Below, in pieces: positions 25,755 through 37,569 of a DNA stretch of 64,000 nt. The DNA is from Mytilus edulis. Lineage: Eukaryota; Mollusca; Bivalvia; Mytilida; Mytilidae. Location: NCBI RefSeq assembly GCF_963676685.1, contig NC_092357.1, positions 19,271,607-19,335,606 on the forward strand. The letters are read 5' to 3'. The notes beneath the pieces were generated by a model that was given only the letters and a program-made list of their open reading frames with translations, had not been told where the DNA came from and did no database searches. Position numbers and translations under genes: made by a program. Positions within the stretch are counted from its first letter, which is position 1. Each line of letters begins with the position of its first letter.

Positions 25755-26945
25755 TAAAAGAGGGACGAAAGATACCAAAGGGATGGTCAAACTCATAAAT
25801 CTAAAACAAACTAACAGCGCCATGGCTAAAAATGAAAAAGACAAACAGAAAACAATAGTACACATGACACAACATATGGAAAACTAAAGAATAAACAACA
25901 CGAACCCCACCAAAAACTAGGGGTGATCTCAGGTGCTCCGGAAGGGTAAACAGATCCTTCTCCACATGCGGCACCCGTCGTGTTGCTTATGTGATTACAA
26001 ATCCGGTAAATAGTCTAATTCGGTAGGTCAAATTCATGAAAGGGAAGGGGATTGTAGTTACGACGTAAGGAACATATCCGATATAATTTGTGAAACGGTT
26101 ATTTCATAACGGTCAACCAACTCGTGATGGCGTCCGTAAAATTTACGAAGGGATGATTTCAACTTCACCATTTGGAACTCTTGGTTTAATAGCTTCCTTG
26201 TGAGCAGTAACCCTCTATCAAGAAAATCATGATAGGAAATGCAAGCACGGGAATATCGTATCAATTAGGAGATATATACCCCGTATGCAGGTGCTGCTGG
26301 AATGTTGCTACTTAGAAATGGAAAGTTCACAATTGGAAAGCTGAAATCATCTCTTTTGTCGTAAAGTTTTGTTTTCAACCGACCCTCATTGTCAATTTCT
26401 AGATGTAAGTCAAGATATGAAGCCGAATTAACTGTATCTGTAGTATCCTTTATCTCCAATTCGATGGGATGGATGCGATCTACATAGTCACCAAATTTTG
26501 AATTGTTTAGTGAAAGAACGTTATCTATATAGCGGAAAGTAGAGTTAAAGGATATTGCTTACTTCTTATCTTTCTTCCTTAGAAGTTCCTGCATGAAGTC
26601 AGCCTCATAATAATAAAGAAACAAGTCAGCAAGTAGAGGGGCACAGTTTGTTCCCATTGGGATGCCGACAGTCTGTTGAAAAACACGCCCTCCGAACGTA
26701 ACAAATATGTTGTCAATCAAGAATTCAAGCATCTTGATAATATCGGTTTCAGAGAATTTTTTGTTTGAATCAGAGTGATTCTTTACAAAGTAGGATTTAT
26801 CCCTCCCTAAGACGATATACTTGTATCTACGTTGGCCATTCTTTTTTATGAAGCAAAGTAATACCAACTCTTTTAATTTGTCTTTTAGTTTGGAATGTGG
26901 AATACTTGTGTGAAGAGTAGAAACAGAAGGAGCAAATTCTATGTG
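25755..26945 (-). pseudogene. Penelope-like reverse transcriptase, broken copy
   Basis: The minus strand carries consecutive reverse transcriptase blocks in one frame. A motif A-like STLHTSIPH lies near 26910, motif B GIPMGTNCAPLLADLFLYYY near 26640, motif C YIDNV near 26530, and the C-terminal SSLRKFYGRHHELVDRY near 26130. The frame is cut by two stops, near 26560 and 26270. The motif A Asp is missing and the second Asp of motif C is Asn, so the copy is dead. Order and spacing suggest a Penelope-like element; lineage assignment is from memory. A roughly 300-bp 3' tail follows to 25755 and is shared with other loci here. Confidence 0.68.
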
Positions 26946-27902
26946 CTAAAATGAGTAATTTATTAGGTTTTCAAATCGTTTAATAACATTAATTTGTTTT
27001 TCAACCAAATACTATTGACATCAGCAATTATTTTTCGTGAAAAATTAGTTAAACCGCCGATACATCACAATGTTTTGCATTTGGTAAAGCGAATTTTGTC
27101 CGGTATGGAACCAGTCTACGATTGACAAACGGAAGTATTTTGCTTAAAAAGTGTGTAATAACAGAATCAAATCTGTAATTGGCAAATTGACTATTAAGTA
27201 TCTAAAAAACATATGGGAGGTATTATTGCATTTGAGATCAATGGTGAAATCAACTATGGGACATATCCACCAACAAGCGATCCCTAGATAACAAAAAGTT
27301 TTCAAAAGAGCAAACCAAAAATAATACTTATCACTTCAGTTTTAGCTTGAGCAGGAAATAAAGAATGTTAGATAAGTTCCGCTAAACCGAAACAAGATTA
27401 TAATGTAAGACCAGTATTAAAAGATGTTCTTTTCGTATATAATAGCACTGGGTAGAGACTGGGCGTATGAAATTCCTATATTACAACAACTAGGAAATGA
27501 TTTTTTTTTTTCCAAATGAGCAATATAGATATATACTGATAATATCGAGCTCAATTTTCTGTTTCACTTAATTGTCTACCAATTTAAGGGTACCGTATCA
27601 TATACGTATGTGACTCTTTGTCCCAAACATTTTTGACATTAAGAAAAAAACCCAGATAGTTATTTTAAAGAAGAGAGGACATTAGTATTAGCTAGTAGCA
27701 CTACAAGGCATAAAATATTGATTGAAAACTGATACATGAATAATTCAGGATTTACATGGTATTCATAAAGAGACACTTAAATTAAATGTTTAGAGCGCTA
27801 GTTTAACTTACTAAACGGGGATTACGAATTGGTTATGATACACATATATGAAGTACTTTAGGTTACATTTTTTTATATTATATTGTATTATGCTATGAAG
27901 AG
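26946..27902. other. Unannotated DNA downstream of TM exon
   Basis: The place where gene A cytoplasmic-tail exons could begin. None was recognised. Confidence 0.5.
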
Positions 27903-28131
27903 ATTCTCTACTGCAATTAACCATACCATTTCTTGAGCAAGTTATCGGCTTGTTAAATACGAAGAGAACCAATACGGTAACTGCAAATTATGATTAATAT
28001 AAAGAGCAGGAATACCTAAACGAAACTTTTTCTGAAACAAAGTATTACTATGGTTATTATGATGAGTAGCAATAATAAAATTGACAAAAACACAACTTCT
28101 TGAACAAATTATCGCAATAATATATACGAAG
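27903..28131 (-). pseudogene. Decayed partial copies of TM exon
   Basis: Directly downstream of the membrane exon, three segments on the same strand resemble its 3' half. They are 28066-28131 (LFVYIIAIICSRSC), 27974-28010 (LFILIIICSYR) and 27903-27967 (LFVFNKPITCSRNG). The real exon reads LFVLIIGIICYRNG. Each keeps an open frame over the matching part, and the last is followed by a donor-like GTATGG. The 5' half of the exon is not visible in the copies. They look like local duplications in decay; use as alternative exons is possible but unproved. Confidence 0.55.
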
Positions 28132-28157
28132 AGCTGCTTTACTGAAGTTAAACCTAC

Positions 28158-28256
28158 CATTTCTGTAACAAATTATCCCAATTATCAATACGAAGAGAAG
28201 CAATCCTCCTATAAGTCCTAGCACGACATACATTAATACGTTCTGTTCTTCTTTAT
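28158..28256 (-). CDS. Gene A transmembrane exon
   Basis: A 99-nt phase 1-1 exon after acceptor TTTTAG. A charged start (DKEEQN) is followed by about 25 hydrophobic residues, including VLMYVVLGLIGGLLLFVL and IIGIICY, then RNG before the donor GTAGGT. This is a single membrane-spanning helix with a basic stop-transfer residue, placed directly after the last Ig exon, so the product is a type I membrane protein. Small residues (GLIGG) in the helix could support packing, which is inference. Cytoplasmic-tail exons must lie at lower coordinates but were not recognised. Decayed copies of the 3' half of this exon follow at 27903-28131. Confidence 0.85.
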
Positions 28257-28885
28257 CTAAAAGTAAGTACAAAGTAGTCAGTTTTTACAACGTTAAGTTC
28301 ACTGTTTAGACATTTGGCCTGTATTTAAGTAATTAAATGTTGTTTATTTGAAATAGTAAATATAAACTACAGAACCAAATTTTTTGACCACCAGCGAATT
28401 GTCTAAAATCAATCGATGTTGATAAGACTAAAACGTGAATGAATACTTTATTGTTCAGTCTGTTAACAGTTCAATTTAGTTCACAAATTGATAACATTTG
28501 TATACATTCTGTATTTCTTTTTATAGAGAGTGTTACATAAGAAAATGATAGAGGTCACAACAGTTCGAAAGCTCAGAAAAATTACATTCCAAAATTACTA
28601 AGTAACTGTAAGTGATATGTGTGCTTGAATAGTTTCCTGCTTTGGGTTTCTTTATATTGTTTACATTGGGACTTGGCTGTAAAAAGTTTGTTTTGTCTTT
28701 CAAATTTACCATAATTGATTATAGATTATAACATGTGTATGGTATAATTTGAAATGCACGAAACCAAACATAAAATACATTCGATGTATTTAATCAAATA
28801 TGCTCATTATGAATAGTTTGCCAAATGATTAAAAACTTCCAAAAAATATGATATTAAACAAAAATAATATAATTAAATAACATAC

Positions 28886-29194
28886 CAATAATTGTCAACT
28901 GCAAACACACTGATTGAGGTAATTTGTTATTGAACAGATTACTAACATCACAACAAATAGTCTGTCCACTCTTTTCTGAAGATGGAACCAAGTTTAATGA
29001 ACCAGCAACTGTATAACTTTTGTCAGTAACATCATATGTATGCACAATAGTAAGCTCTTGTGTGTAAGATTGGTCTTCGATTCTCATGGAAATGGTCGGA
29101 GCAGGATATCCATTCATTGCAGAACAAGTCCATTTTCCTGCAGATCCAGAGGTCAACTTGGTAGGTCCGGTCAAGATTGGGATGTTTGATGAAA
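28886..29194 (-). CDS. Gene A Ig exon A9 (C-type-like)
   Basis: A 309-nt phase 1-1 exon, membrane-proximal. It begins SSNIPILTGPTKLTSGSAG after acceptor TTTAAG and ends QLTII before donor GTATGT. The first Cys is in GKWTCSAMNGYPAPTIS and the second in GQTICCDVSN, but the core Trp is replaced (the segment reads ISMRIED). The CSAMNGYPAP pattern resembles membrane-proximal C1/C2-type Ig domains of B7- and nephrin-like proteins; that likeness is family knowledge, not a search result. Joining to the membrane exon restores an Asp codon (G|AT) and gives IIDKEEQ. Confidence 0.83.
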
Positions 29195-29639
29195 CTTAAA
29201 TGACACGTCAATGCAAACTTTAAAAATATTTAAAAAACATATAAGAAATCACAAGTAAATAAAATAAAATGTAACTGTTAAAAAATATTTGTTATTACTT
29301 CAATTGAAAATCGTGATCAGGAATGGAATCATGTGATCTTACAACTGAAAGCCAGGCAAATAATGAGTGCAACACAACTTTGGTACGTGTCGTTTCATTG
29401 CGTAAATTAAATCAGAAAAAAGGAATAAAATCCGATCTTTAGAAAATAGTAGATTTGAAACTATGTTAGGTCAACATGGTCTGACGTTGTGTTAGCTTTG
29501 TAAAAACGAATCAACAGTGCACCAGCAGCAGTGTTGATTATATCTAGTAATTTAAATTCTACATTATGCGAAGAAATTATAGTGCTCTGTAACAGTTGTT
29601 TTGTTGGCATCATCTTTAATGCTCGAACATTATACGTAC

Positions 29640-29936
29640 AATACAATTCAATATATGTTGTCGATGAAAGGGGTTTCTGTAAAATGCCATTATCCGCCTG
29701 ACATTCAAGCACTCCAAGATGGTCTTCCAATCTAGCATTAAAAGTAAGTGTTGTTGTTGTTACACCACCGCCTGCAGATCTTCTTATACCATTTGCGATG
29801 ATATTATCGTTTCGTAGCCAATTTACTGATGGCAAAGGATTTCCTCCTGTGGAACTGCATGATAATGTTACAATGTCACCTAAATCATAGCGTTGTACTC
29901 CAACTATTTGTGGTTGGCTTGGAAGGTTGTTGGAAG
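29640..29936 (-). CDS. Gene A Ig exon A8
   Basis: A 297-nt phase 1-1 exon encoding an Ig domain beginning SNNLPSQPQIVGVQRYDLGD. The acceptor is ATAG above 29936 and the donor GTACGT below 29640. The signature is Cys in VTLSCSSTGGNPLPS, Trp in VNWLRND and Cys in GVLECQADNG. It is similar to A7 and B4 in the GGNP.PSV.W and ECQADNG blocks, so A7 and A8 look like an older internal duplication. The open frame continues far past the donor, but the paralogous border at TTYIELY and the splice consensus support the exon end given. Confidence 0.85.
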
Positions 29937-30049
29937 CTATCATATATGAAAAAGAAAATTTTTAATATAGCTGCATTTGAAACTCATATATTAAAATTAA
30001 TTTGAATATATAAACATCATTTTATAAATAACATATAGATGAGAGGGTG

Positions 30050-30142
30050 ATAAAGCAGATTGTTACCCCGAGAAAACATTGTCAACCGCGTCGAAGCCAA
30101 GGTTTACAATGCTTTTTCGAGGGGTACTAATCTTCTCTATCA
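30050..30142. repeat. Imperfect foldback in A8 upstream intron
   Basis: GTGATAAAGCAGATTGTTAC pairs with the complement of GTACTAATCTTCTCTATCAC, then CCCGAGAAAACATTGT with ACAATGCTTTTTCGAGGGG. Arms are about 40 bp. A related but more decayed sequence (GTTACCCCGAAAAATGC) lies at 35670. Confidence 0.65.
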
Positions 30143-31046
30143 CAATGAATTAGTTCATGATGATATTTCGTCTGCTATATAAACTAAACAAATAAAAAGT
30201 ACTGTACACATAGATATTGGAACACCAAATTGTATTAAGATTACAGTTATCTGTAAAAATTACGAATTAATGAAAATGTCTTCCAAAGTTGTCCGCTATT
30301 ATTATTTGACGCCACCACAAGCGTAATATGCCAGGGACAGCATGGACTGCATTCTCGGGTTACTACAAATGTCCTGCATTCATCAAAACGAAAGTTTATA
30401 AAGAATGCACACCTATATGACAATCAAAGTAAAAGTAAATAATTCTTAAATGATTTGCATATCTATAAATACTTGTATTGGATTGGTCAATTAGAATTTT
30501 TCTCTAAGTTTACACTTTGATAAACAATGTTTCCGAAACTGCTTTTGTAATATATTCATGCGCTATACACAAGCTTGCAGTGATACCGGGATTTTCAGCA
30601 AAATGAGATTTTAAAACAATTGTATAACAGTTAGGACTTCAAGTGCATATATAAACAAACAAAAATTAAATTTAATGCCCTAAAGCTTCGAAAATGTATA
30701 AAAATAAAATTTAATAAAATTCCGCGTAATTTCATGAAGGATTTGGCAAATATACGTCATGGCAAAACACGACGTCATACGAATTGAAATTTTCAAAGGG
30801 AAAGATTATTTCGTTACGTGTATGCTTCAAATTCGGTGAACATCTAGTACAAATGAAGTTTTTGAGGTAGGTGCTATTTTATTTAAGATTCCGTTGCATT
30901 TATCGGACATTTATGGTTTTTAGAAAGTCAAGATGGTGGCGTACTCCTCAGTTACAATTTACCATTGTGCTTTTGATAGTAGATATATTTAGTAGCTATC
31001 AACAAAAAAACGTGTTTATTATATATCACAAATGTTTGGCTGAAGA

Positions 31047-32192
31047 TTATAAGGATTAAACACATTTTTCTAGAGGTTCTTGAAGTGTAAAAAGTAAAAT
31101 CACAAAAATACTGAACTCAGAGGAAAATCAATTTGGAAAGTCCATAATCACATGGCAAAATCAAATAACAAAACGCATCAAAAACGAATGGACAAGAACT
31201 GTCATATTCCTGACTTGGTACAGGCATTTTCAAATGTAGAAAATGGTGGATTAAACCTGGTTCTATAGCGCTAACCCTCTCACTTTAATAACAGTCTCAT
31301 CAAATTCCGCTACATTTACATGATGCGTTAAATAAACAGTCACAATCAATACAATAGTCAAAATATGGGTACATCAGTCATCATCGTATAACAATCTCAA
31401 AAGGAACAATTTAACAGGACACAAAAACATCTACTATCTACGAACACATGGATTGATTTGAGTGTCTGACGTCAGAAAAATTATATACGTCACATAAATT
31501 TATCGTTCAATGTGCGTACAAAAAAATTTAAAATTTACATAGGCAATGTACGCATACAGGGCCAAAAAATCAAATTAAAGTATGTAAGAATAAATTACAG
31601 AAACAGACCGAGATTCAAACTAGTCCAAAAGTTATACATAGAATTTATGAGAATCCAAAAATTATTTAAGGAACAATTTAACAGGACACAAAAACATCTA
31701 CTATCTACGAACACATGGATTGATTTGAGTGTCTGACGTCAGAAAAATTATATACGTCACATAAATTTGTCGTTCAATGTGCATACAATAGTTCTCAAAA
31801 GTACCAGGATTATAATTTAATACGCCAAACGCGCGTTTTACAAACAATTTTAAAATTTACATAGGCAATGTACGCATACAGGGTTAAAAAATCAAAAGTA
31901 TGTAAGAATAAATTACAGAAATAGACCGAGATTCAAACTAGTCCAAAAGTTATGTTATACATAGAATTTATGAGAATCCAAAAATTGTTAATTCCACTAC
32001 GCCATAGAATGATTTTGACGTTTGTGGTTCAACGTATATAGTAATTCATAATAGAAATATATCATGACATACGGTACTCTTACTCAAAAACTCAACATAA
32101 AAGTCCTTCGGATTTTTATTCAGTTTGTTAGTTAATCGCCCGGTTTACACATCAATAACCTCTAGAAAAAATGTGTTTAATCCTATAATAAA
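31047..32192. repeat. Inverted-repeat-bounded block, 1.15 kb
   Basis: GGATTAAACACATTTTTCTA at the left end is matched by the complement of TAGAAAAAATGTGTTTAATCC at the right end; arms are about 40 bp. The block contains a common mussel repeat (31094-31400) and the tandem duplication at 31401-31990. It could be an element with short terminal inverted repeats. Confidence 0.55.
31401..31992 (+). repeat. Two-copy tandem duplication, about 270 bp
   Basis: AAGGAACAATTTAACAGGAC begins copies at 31401 and 31668. Both contain GTGTCTGACGTCAGAAAAA and CCGAGATTCAAACTAGTCC. The second copy has a 50-bp insertion at about 31792-31845 that belongs to another dispersed repeat (ACCAGGATTATAATTTAATA, then ACGCGCGTTT). 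Confidence 0.85.
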
Positions 32193-32870
32193 CTTCCGTC
32201 ATTATCATAACTATATGTATTGTCTCTTGTACCACTACAAGTTGAAATTATATTCGATGTGGTTTGAATATATTTAATACAAAAATATTCTCCAAACACC
32301 AAAAAATAACTGACAAAAAAATCTAATTTCATTTGTTAATTATACAATCATAATGGATTGGATCGCACGGCATTTAAACTTTTGTGAAATACTTTTGCAT
32401 TTACCCAAAAAGGAAAACAGGAAAATAAGATAATGTGCCGGTTTAACGTACTTTTTCTGTAAAATTAAATGGTAGCAATATCTGACGTTGCGTCATATGC
32501 TTTATTTCTTAAGATGGTTCTTAGTTACTTCATTAAGGTTTCATTTATCCAAAATATAGAGCCTTATTCCAAAGCGTGTACTAGAAATTATTGATTTAGT
32601 GAGTATTTTGATATTACAGGGTTTTAAGTTTAATATTTAATGAGATTACGATAATGTTAAATAGTTTAGGATATTTACGGTAGAATTATGTTTGTTAAGA
32701 AGCCAGTAAGAGTCGTCTATAAGATATTTTACATTATTTTACAATGCAATATTGTGATAGACTTATTCAGTTTTAAGTTTTAAGTTTGATTTTTGCAATT
32801 TACATGGAGACTTATGTCTTCAAAAGATGGTTAGGTATTAGTGATGTTTAAAGAAAGTGCCAATACATAC

Positions 32871-33170
32871 GATTAACAGCTAGATATGCTGTCTTTACAA
32901 GTGGTCCCTGGAGGAATCCATTGTCTGCCTGACATTCATATACCTCATGGTCATCATCGGTAGTTGTTGTAAGAGTTAATGTTGTTGTTGTTATATTACC
33001 ACTAGTAAATGTTGTAGTACCAGATAAAATTAATATATCATCTTTGAACCAAACTACTGATGGTGATGGATTTCCTCCTGCAGAATTGCATGTAAGAATA
33101 ATATTTATTCCTTCCTGAAATTCTATTGGTTTACCTATCTCAGGTTCACCTGGAGCGCTCCTGGATGATG
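32871..33170 (-). CDS. Gene A Ig exon A7
   Basis: A 300-nt phase 1-1 exon with acceptor TTTTAG and donor GTATGT. The domain starts SSRSAPGEPEIGKPIEFQEG and carries Cys in IILTCNSAGGNPSPS, Trp in VVWFKDD, a Thr-rich strand region, and Cys in EVYECQADNG. It is the counterpart of gene B exon B4, with equal length and strong similarity throughout. It sits between A6 and A8 in the extracellular part of the protein. Confidence 0.9.
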
Positions 33171-34354
33171 CTAAAATATTAATGTTTCCAATTAGAATTT
33201 TCAATGAACAATGTAACTTTATATAGAAATGTGTCGACATGGTTAACTAGTTTACAGTAATCGCAACATATTTCGTCATACTTATTATAGAAACAATAGA
33301 AAGCCAACCGTTTTGAATAACAAATATATCGATTGAATGATTGCAACCTCAAAAACAAATAATCAAACAACACTCAACTTTTCTTCCAAAGAATTCTAGA
33401 ACACTTTGACGTAGGGGATGTATTTCAACTGTGAATCTACAGTTCATCAACACATTTCGAAATATAACATGTATAAGTTATAACCAATCTTATTCACAAT
33501 TCACTCTAAATTATTATGAAACGAGTTTCTTGTAATTATAATGTTATCAAAATTATTGAAACTATGCATGCAACTGTAGAAAACTGAGTTCTTTATGAAT
33601 TCTGTTGCTTTTACATTTATAAAAACTTTATAACATATTAGTGACCAATAATTTATCACTCGGTGATTATTGGTTGAAAATTAATGAACTTTAGAATTTT
33701 TTGCCAAAGTTAAACGGATCATGACATATATAAACAATTCACAGATGTCACATTGTATCACGTGGAGCCTGTAAAACAAGTGAATTGTCAGAGTCATGAT
33801 ATTTTTATTTACCATACATTCCCCATTTGTTTTTTTACGCTTTTCAATGACACTTGTTAAATGCTTTGGTGTATTTAATTTGTTCTTTAAGATGCACGTA
33901 TTGCTATTTATCTTCAAATGCGTTTTTCCATCGATCTTGCGCAGTGCAGTGACCGTAATTCAAACGAGCGGTATCATAGATAAGGTCACAGTATACGGGA
34001 ATTAATGGACGAGACGATAATAAATAAATAACAGTACATGTATGAAGATTTTGATAAACTCAAGAACGATCATACAAACTTGTATTATTGTAAACATTAG
34101 AAATGAGAATGAATTTCCCTCGCCATACGGCTCGCGAAATTTAACATTCTCTCGGCTGGTATTTTTCGCAAATACCCCTCCTTAACATGATATATCTGTT
34201 TAAAAATCCTTTTTCGGCGCATGTACTTTGTATCTGGTTGTAAGAATCAATAGATAAACATTATACTCATTTAAACTTTTTGGATATGCAAACTTTTGAA
34301 CTCTAGTGCATGACTGAAAGTTAAAATTTAAAATGAAAGTTTCAAACAGCTTAC

Positions 34355-34672
34355 CTTCTAGAACTTTAAGGATGACAGGTCCACTCATATACTGCTGTTT
34401 CCCATTGTTTGCTCGGCATTTATATATACCCTCATCGTCTTCTGTAATGCTGAATATATTCAAATTAGGGTTTGTGGCCGACTTAACAACTTGTCTCTTA
34501 GCATTACCTGTCCCCATAGTTATAACCTGAGCATTGCCTCCTTTCATCGGCGTTTTTGTCCAGTCCCATTCGACAGCGGGGGGTGTACCGTTTATTTGAC
34601 ACAGCATGGTAACTATAGAATCACCTACTATAGTTGAATATGTTGTCAATGATGCTGTTATATGCAGGTCAC
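34355..34672 (-). CDS. Gene A Ig exon A6
   Basis: A 318-nt phase 1-1 exon starting DLHITASLTTYSTIVGDS after acceptor CCAG and ending VILKVLE before donor GTAAGC. The Ig core is Cys in VTMLCQING, Trp in EWDWTK and Cys in GIYKCRANNG. It is the counterpart of gene B exon B3 at about 70% identity by hand count. The reading frame seems to continue past the donor, but the donor consensus and the matching border in B3 fix the end. Confidence 0.9.
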
Positions 34673-36174
34673 CTGGTATTAGAATACATACTTATTTTAA
34701 AAATATACTTGTTTCAGTTCATGTATAAGATAATTGTTAAGGATGTTCGCTTATCTGTTTCAAAATAATTTTCAATGACTGATATAGATTACATGTTATA
34801 GAATATATAAAGGAACAAGAAAAGCAGGAAGAAAACCAACTTCTTTTAAGATATGAATTTTGACGGGAAAGGTTCACAGAATTTTCGTACAATTTAAATT
34901 TGGCACATATCTTTCCTAAACGTCAGAGGTTTCCGAATTTCGGACAAAAGGTCAAAAACAAGACTTTCTTACATTCATACACTTCAATAAATTCAAAATT
35001 AAGACGATTGAAAACAAGTATAAACGTTGTACGAAATCTTGAAAAGGACAAATATGACTGGTGATAGATAAAATTAGTACTTTAAAAGATGAGTATCGGA
35101 ATTGCAAAAAAAAACCGGACATCAATGATATTTTATTTCAGCACAAGACTTCTTACTACTGGGCGGATAATACTAAACTGACCGGGTTGAAAAGTCCACT
35201 TACAGGTGTTTTTACCAAGAACCTGTACTAAACCACCAAATATGCCAGGCTCTACGTTGATTCACCAGTCGCAAATTTCGTCTACACAAGATTCATTTTT
35301 TGGGATGAAATCAATACATAATGATTCGGTTAACCGTTGTTAAATATCTTTATAACTGACAACCAATGATAAGTTCAATTGAATGTATCAACTCTCAGAT
35401 ATGAAAAGTTGCTTCTTGTGTTTCCGCTTGTCTATTTCATATTTGATGATATATGATCTTCTTGCATAATATTTATTATCAGCTGTTAAGTACTTAGATG
35501 ATATTGTTGTTTAAGTTAATTGAATTATTAAAAAAACATTTTATCCGTAAGAATGGTATTTATGTAAACATCTGTGAAATGGTCAACTCCGTCCCAAATT
35601 TGACAGTTAAATCAAAAAGGACGTGGAAATATCGGAATTTTGTACTATGGCAAGTGTAAAATCATTTGTTACCCCGAAAAATGCTTAACTGTGTCAATAT
35701 CAAACAATTTACAACAATGTCCAGGGGAAAAGGTCAACCGTTGTCTTTATCTCTGCATATGCCTCACTACCGTAAAATGTAAGGGAAAATGCAAAAATGA
35801 CGTCATCTTGAGTTTTTGAAATTGAAATTGAAATTAATTTATTCAATATTATTATTTCTTTGGACTTGATTTGTTGCCCCCGATAAAATTTACTTTGTAA
35901 GCCACAGTCTTATCCCAACTATTGCCAGAGTGAATATAATCAAGAGCCAAGTCAAGACACGTAAACTATATATCGAAAAAAACTAGGAAAAGGTGAGGGG
36001 TGTATGCATTGCAAAGAGTGAAAGGATTACAGCTTAATCGTACTAGGAAAAGTAATGGTGCATTGTTGATTGGATCAGATGACTGCTAGCAATAGTTATG
36101 CACACTGTTTAGAATTTCACAAAGTTTTCGTTTTTTATCTTTTTGCATAAACTGGCTCATATATCAATACTTAC
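34673..36174. other. Gene A intron A5-A6
   Basis: A conserved block with gene B near 35117, a decayed foldback relative near 35670, and a short GAAATT repeat at 35818. No exon was seen. Confidence 0.65.
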
Positions 36175-36480
36175 TAATGAATCTTAGGACTGTATATGTA
36201 CTGTTGCTTTGCCCAACAACATTGATAGCAGAACAAAAATAAGTTCCACCATCGAATGACTGGAAGTTCATTATTAATACTGAGGGATTCTGAGCGTTAC
36301 CACCATAATATTTAGCAGTATTTTCTGTGCTCAATATTTGTTGTTTTGTAGAACCTGTTGGTGTGAAATACCATATAATGGATCTAACTGCTGGTTCTCC
36401 AGTTATAGTACATGTAATTAACTGAGATTGTCCCTCGAGGAGATCAGCATTAGATGGAGAAATATCAACGGTTAGTAAAC
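36175..36480 (-). CDS. Gene A Ig exon A5
   Basis: A 306-nt phase 1-1 exon beginning LLTVDISPSNADLLEGQSQ after acceptor TTGCAG and ending YTVLRFI before donor GTAAGT. It shows Cys in LITCTITGEP, Trp in IIWYFTPTGS and Cys in GTYFCSAINVVG. No start codon lies near the exon start, as expected for an internal exon. It is the counterpart of gene B exon B2. It marks the start of the block (A5-A6-A7) shared by both genes. Confidence 0.9.
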
Positions 36481-37569
36481 CTGCAAAGACAACATGGGCA
36501 ATATCAGTCTTCTCACTTAAGAGAATTAAAAAACGATAGGACTACCAAAATCTTTGTTAACAATCGACTTAACAAAAATTGTGCGAGTAGAAATTATCCA
36601 AATTACATTTTTTTTCAATATACCAAAAAAAAGATTATGCACGGTCAAATATGTTTTTTAAAAATATTCTATGTTTGTTAAAATTCAGAAAACCTATTTG
36701 AAGTACGGATTGTTCCTGCTATTTTCATTTGATATTACTAGGTCTATAGCACTACTGGTACTAACAAGATTAACAGCAAGCTTCTCTTCTCTTTGGATAC
36801 TGTAGAGTTTCACGTGTTCAGGTGTTTTATATGTTTTGGCTTTCAAATGTTTAGTTTTATGTATCATTTTTCATAAACAGGTATGAATCAAAATGCCTCT
36901 TAAACTTGTCCAATAATTAAAAAGGGTACAGTACAATTGTAGGAAAAAGGACACTTTATATCAAAAACTCAATAGCGCAAGCAACGCATGACTATAAGAT
37001 ATATATGCAGAAAGTTAACCTTTTTGCTAAACAAATTTGACAAAGGTAATTAATGCCACCAATTACATATCAATAAATATTCTTATCTAATGGTGTCCTC
37101 GACTTTTGATATGCATTTAAAAATTAATATGATACATATACTATGATATCTATTTATAATTGTACTCAGTGCAACATATTCGAATAATGATAGAAAGACG
37201 ATTTCCTGAATTTTAATACCGCTTTGTTTTCTCGCAATATGTCTTGTATGATATCAACAGCTCTCGGATTTGAAACTCACCATGTTTCAATCAAACAGTT
37301 CCTATATGGGAATTATCTTTCTGTATAATATTTTAATTGTTTCAACTTCTCACGATTTTTTTTTATCACTGACATCATTCAGTTCACGAATAAGACAGTT
37401 GTTAAACGTTCGTTCTGCTGGTTGTTACATTTCAATGTTTAATTTTGTCAAGTTTTATTGACGTTCCCTTTTATTTTTTAATTTAATAGTGTTCGGTTCT
37501 ATTTTTATCATAAAACACGGTTATATCAAAGTGTTAAAACAAAAACAAAATAGCAACACAATAACTTAC

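Noticed and set aside
29461..29639. Extension of the A8 reading frame to a stop at 29461
   Set aside because: A GTACGT donor at the position matching the A7 and B4 borders ends the exon at 29640.
31512..31736. 74-codon plus-strand ORF
   Set aside because: Falls in the tandem duplication; the equivalent frame in the second copy is not maintained and the composition is AT-driven.
33640..33675. Small hairpin CCAATAATTTATCAC / GTGATTATTGG
   Set aside because: Short and imperfect in AT-rich DNA; not distinguishable from chance.
34200..34354. Extension of the A6 reading frame
   Set aside because: A GTAAGC donor after VLE, identical in place to B3, ends the exon at 34355.
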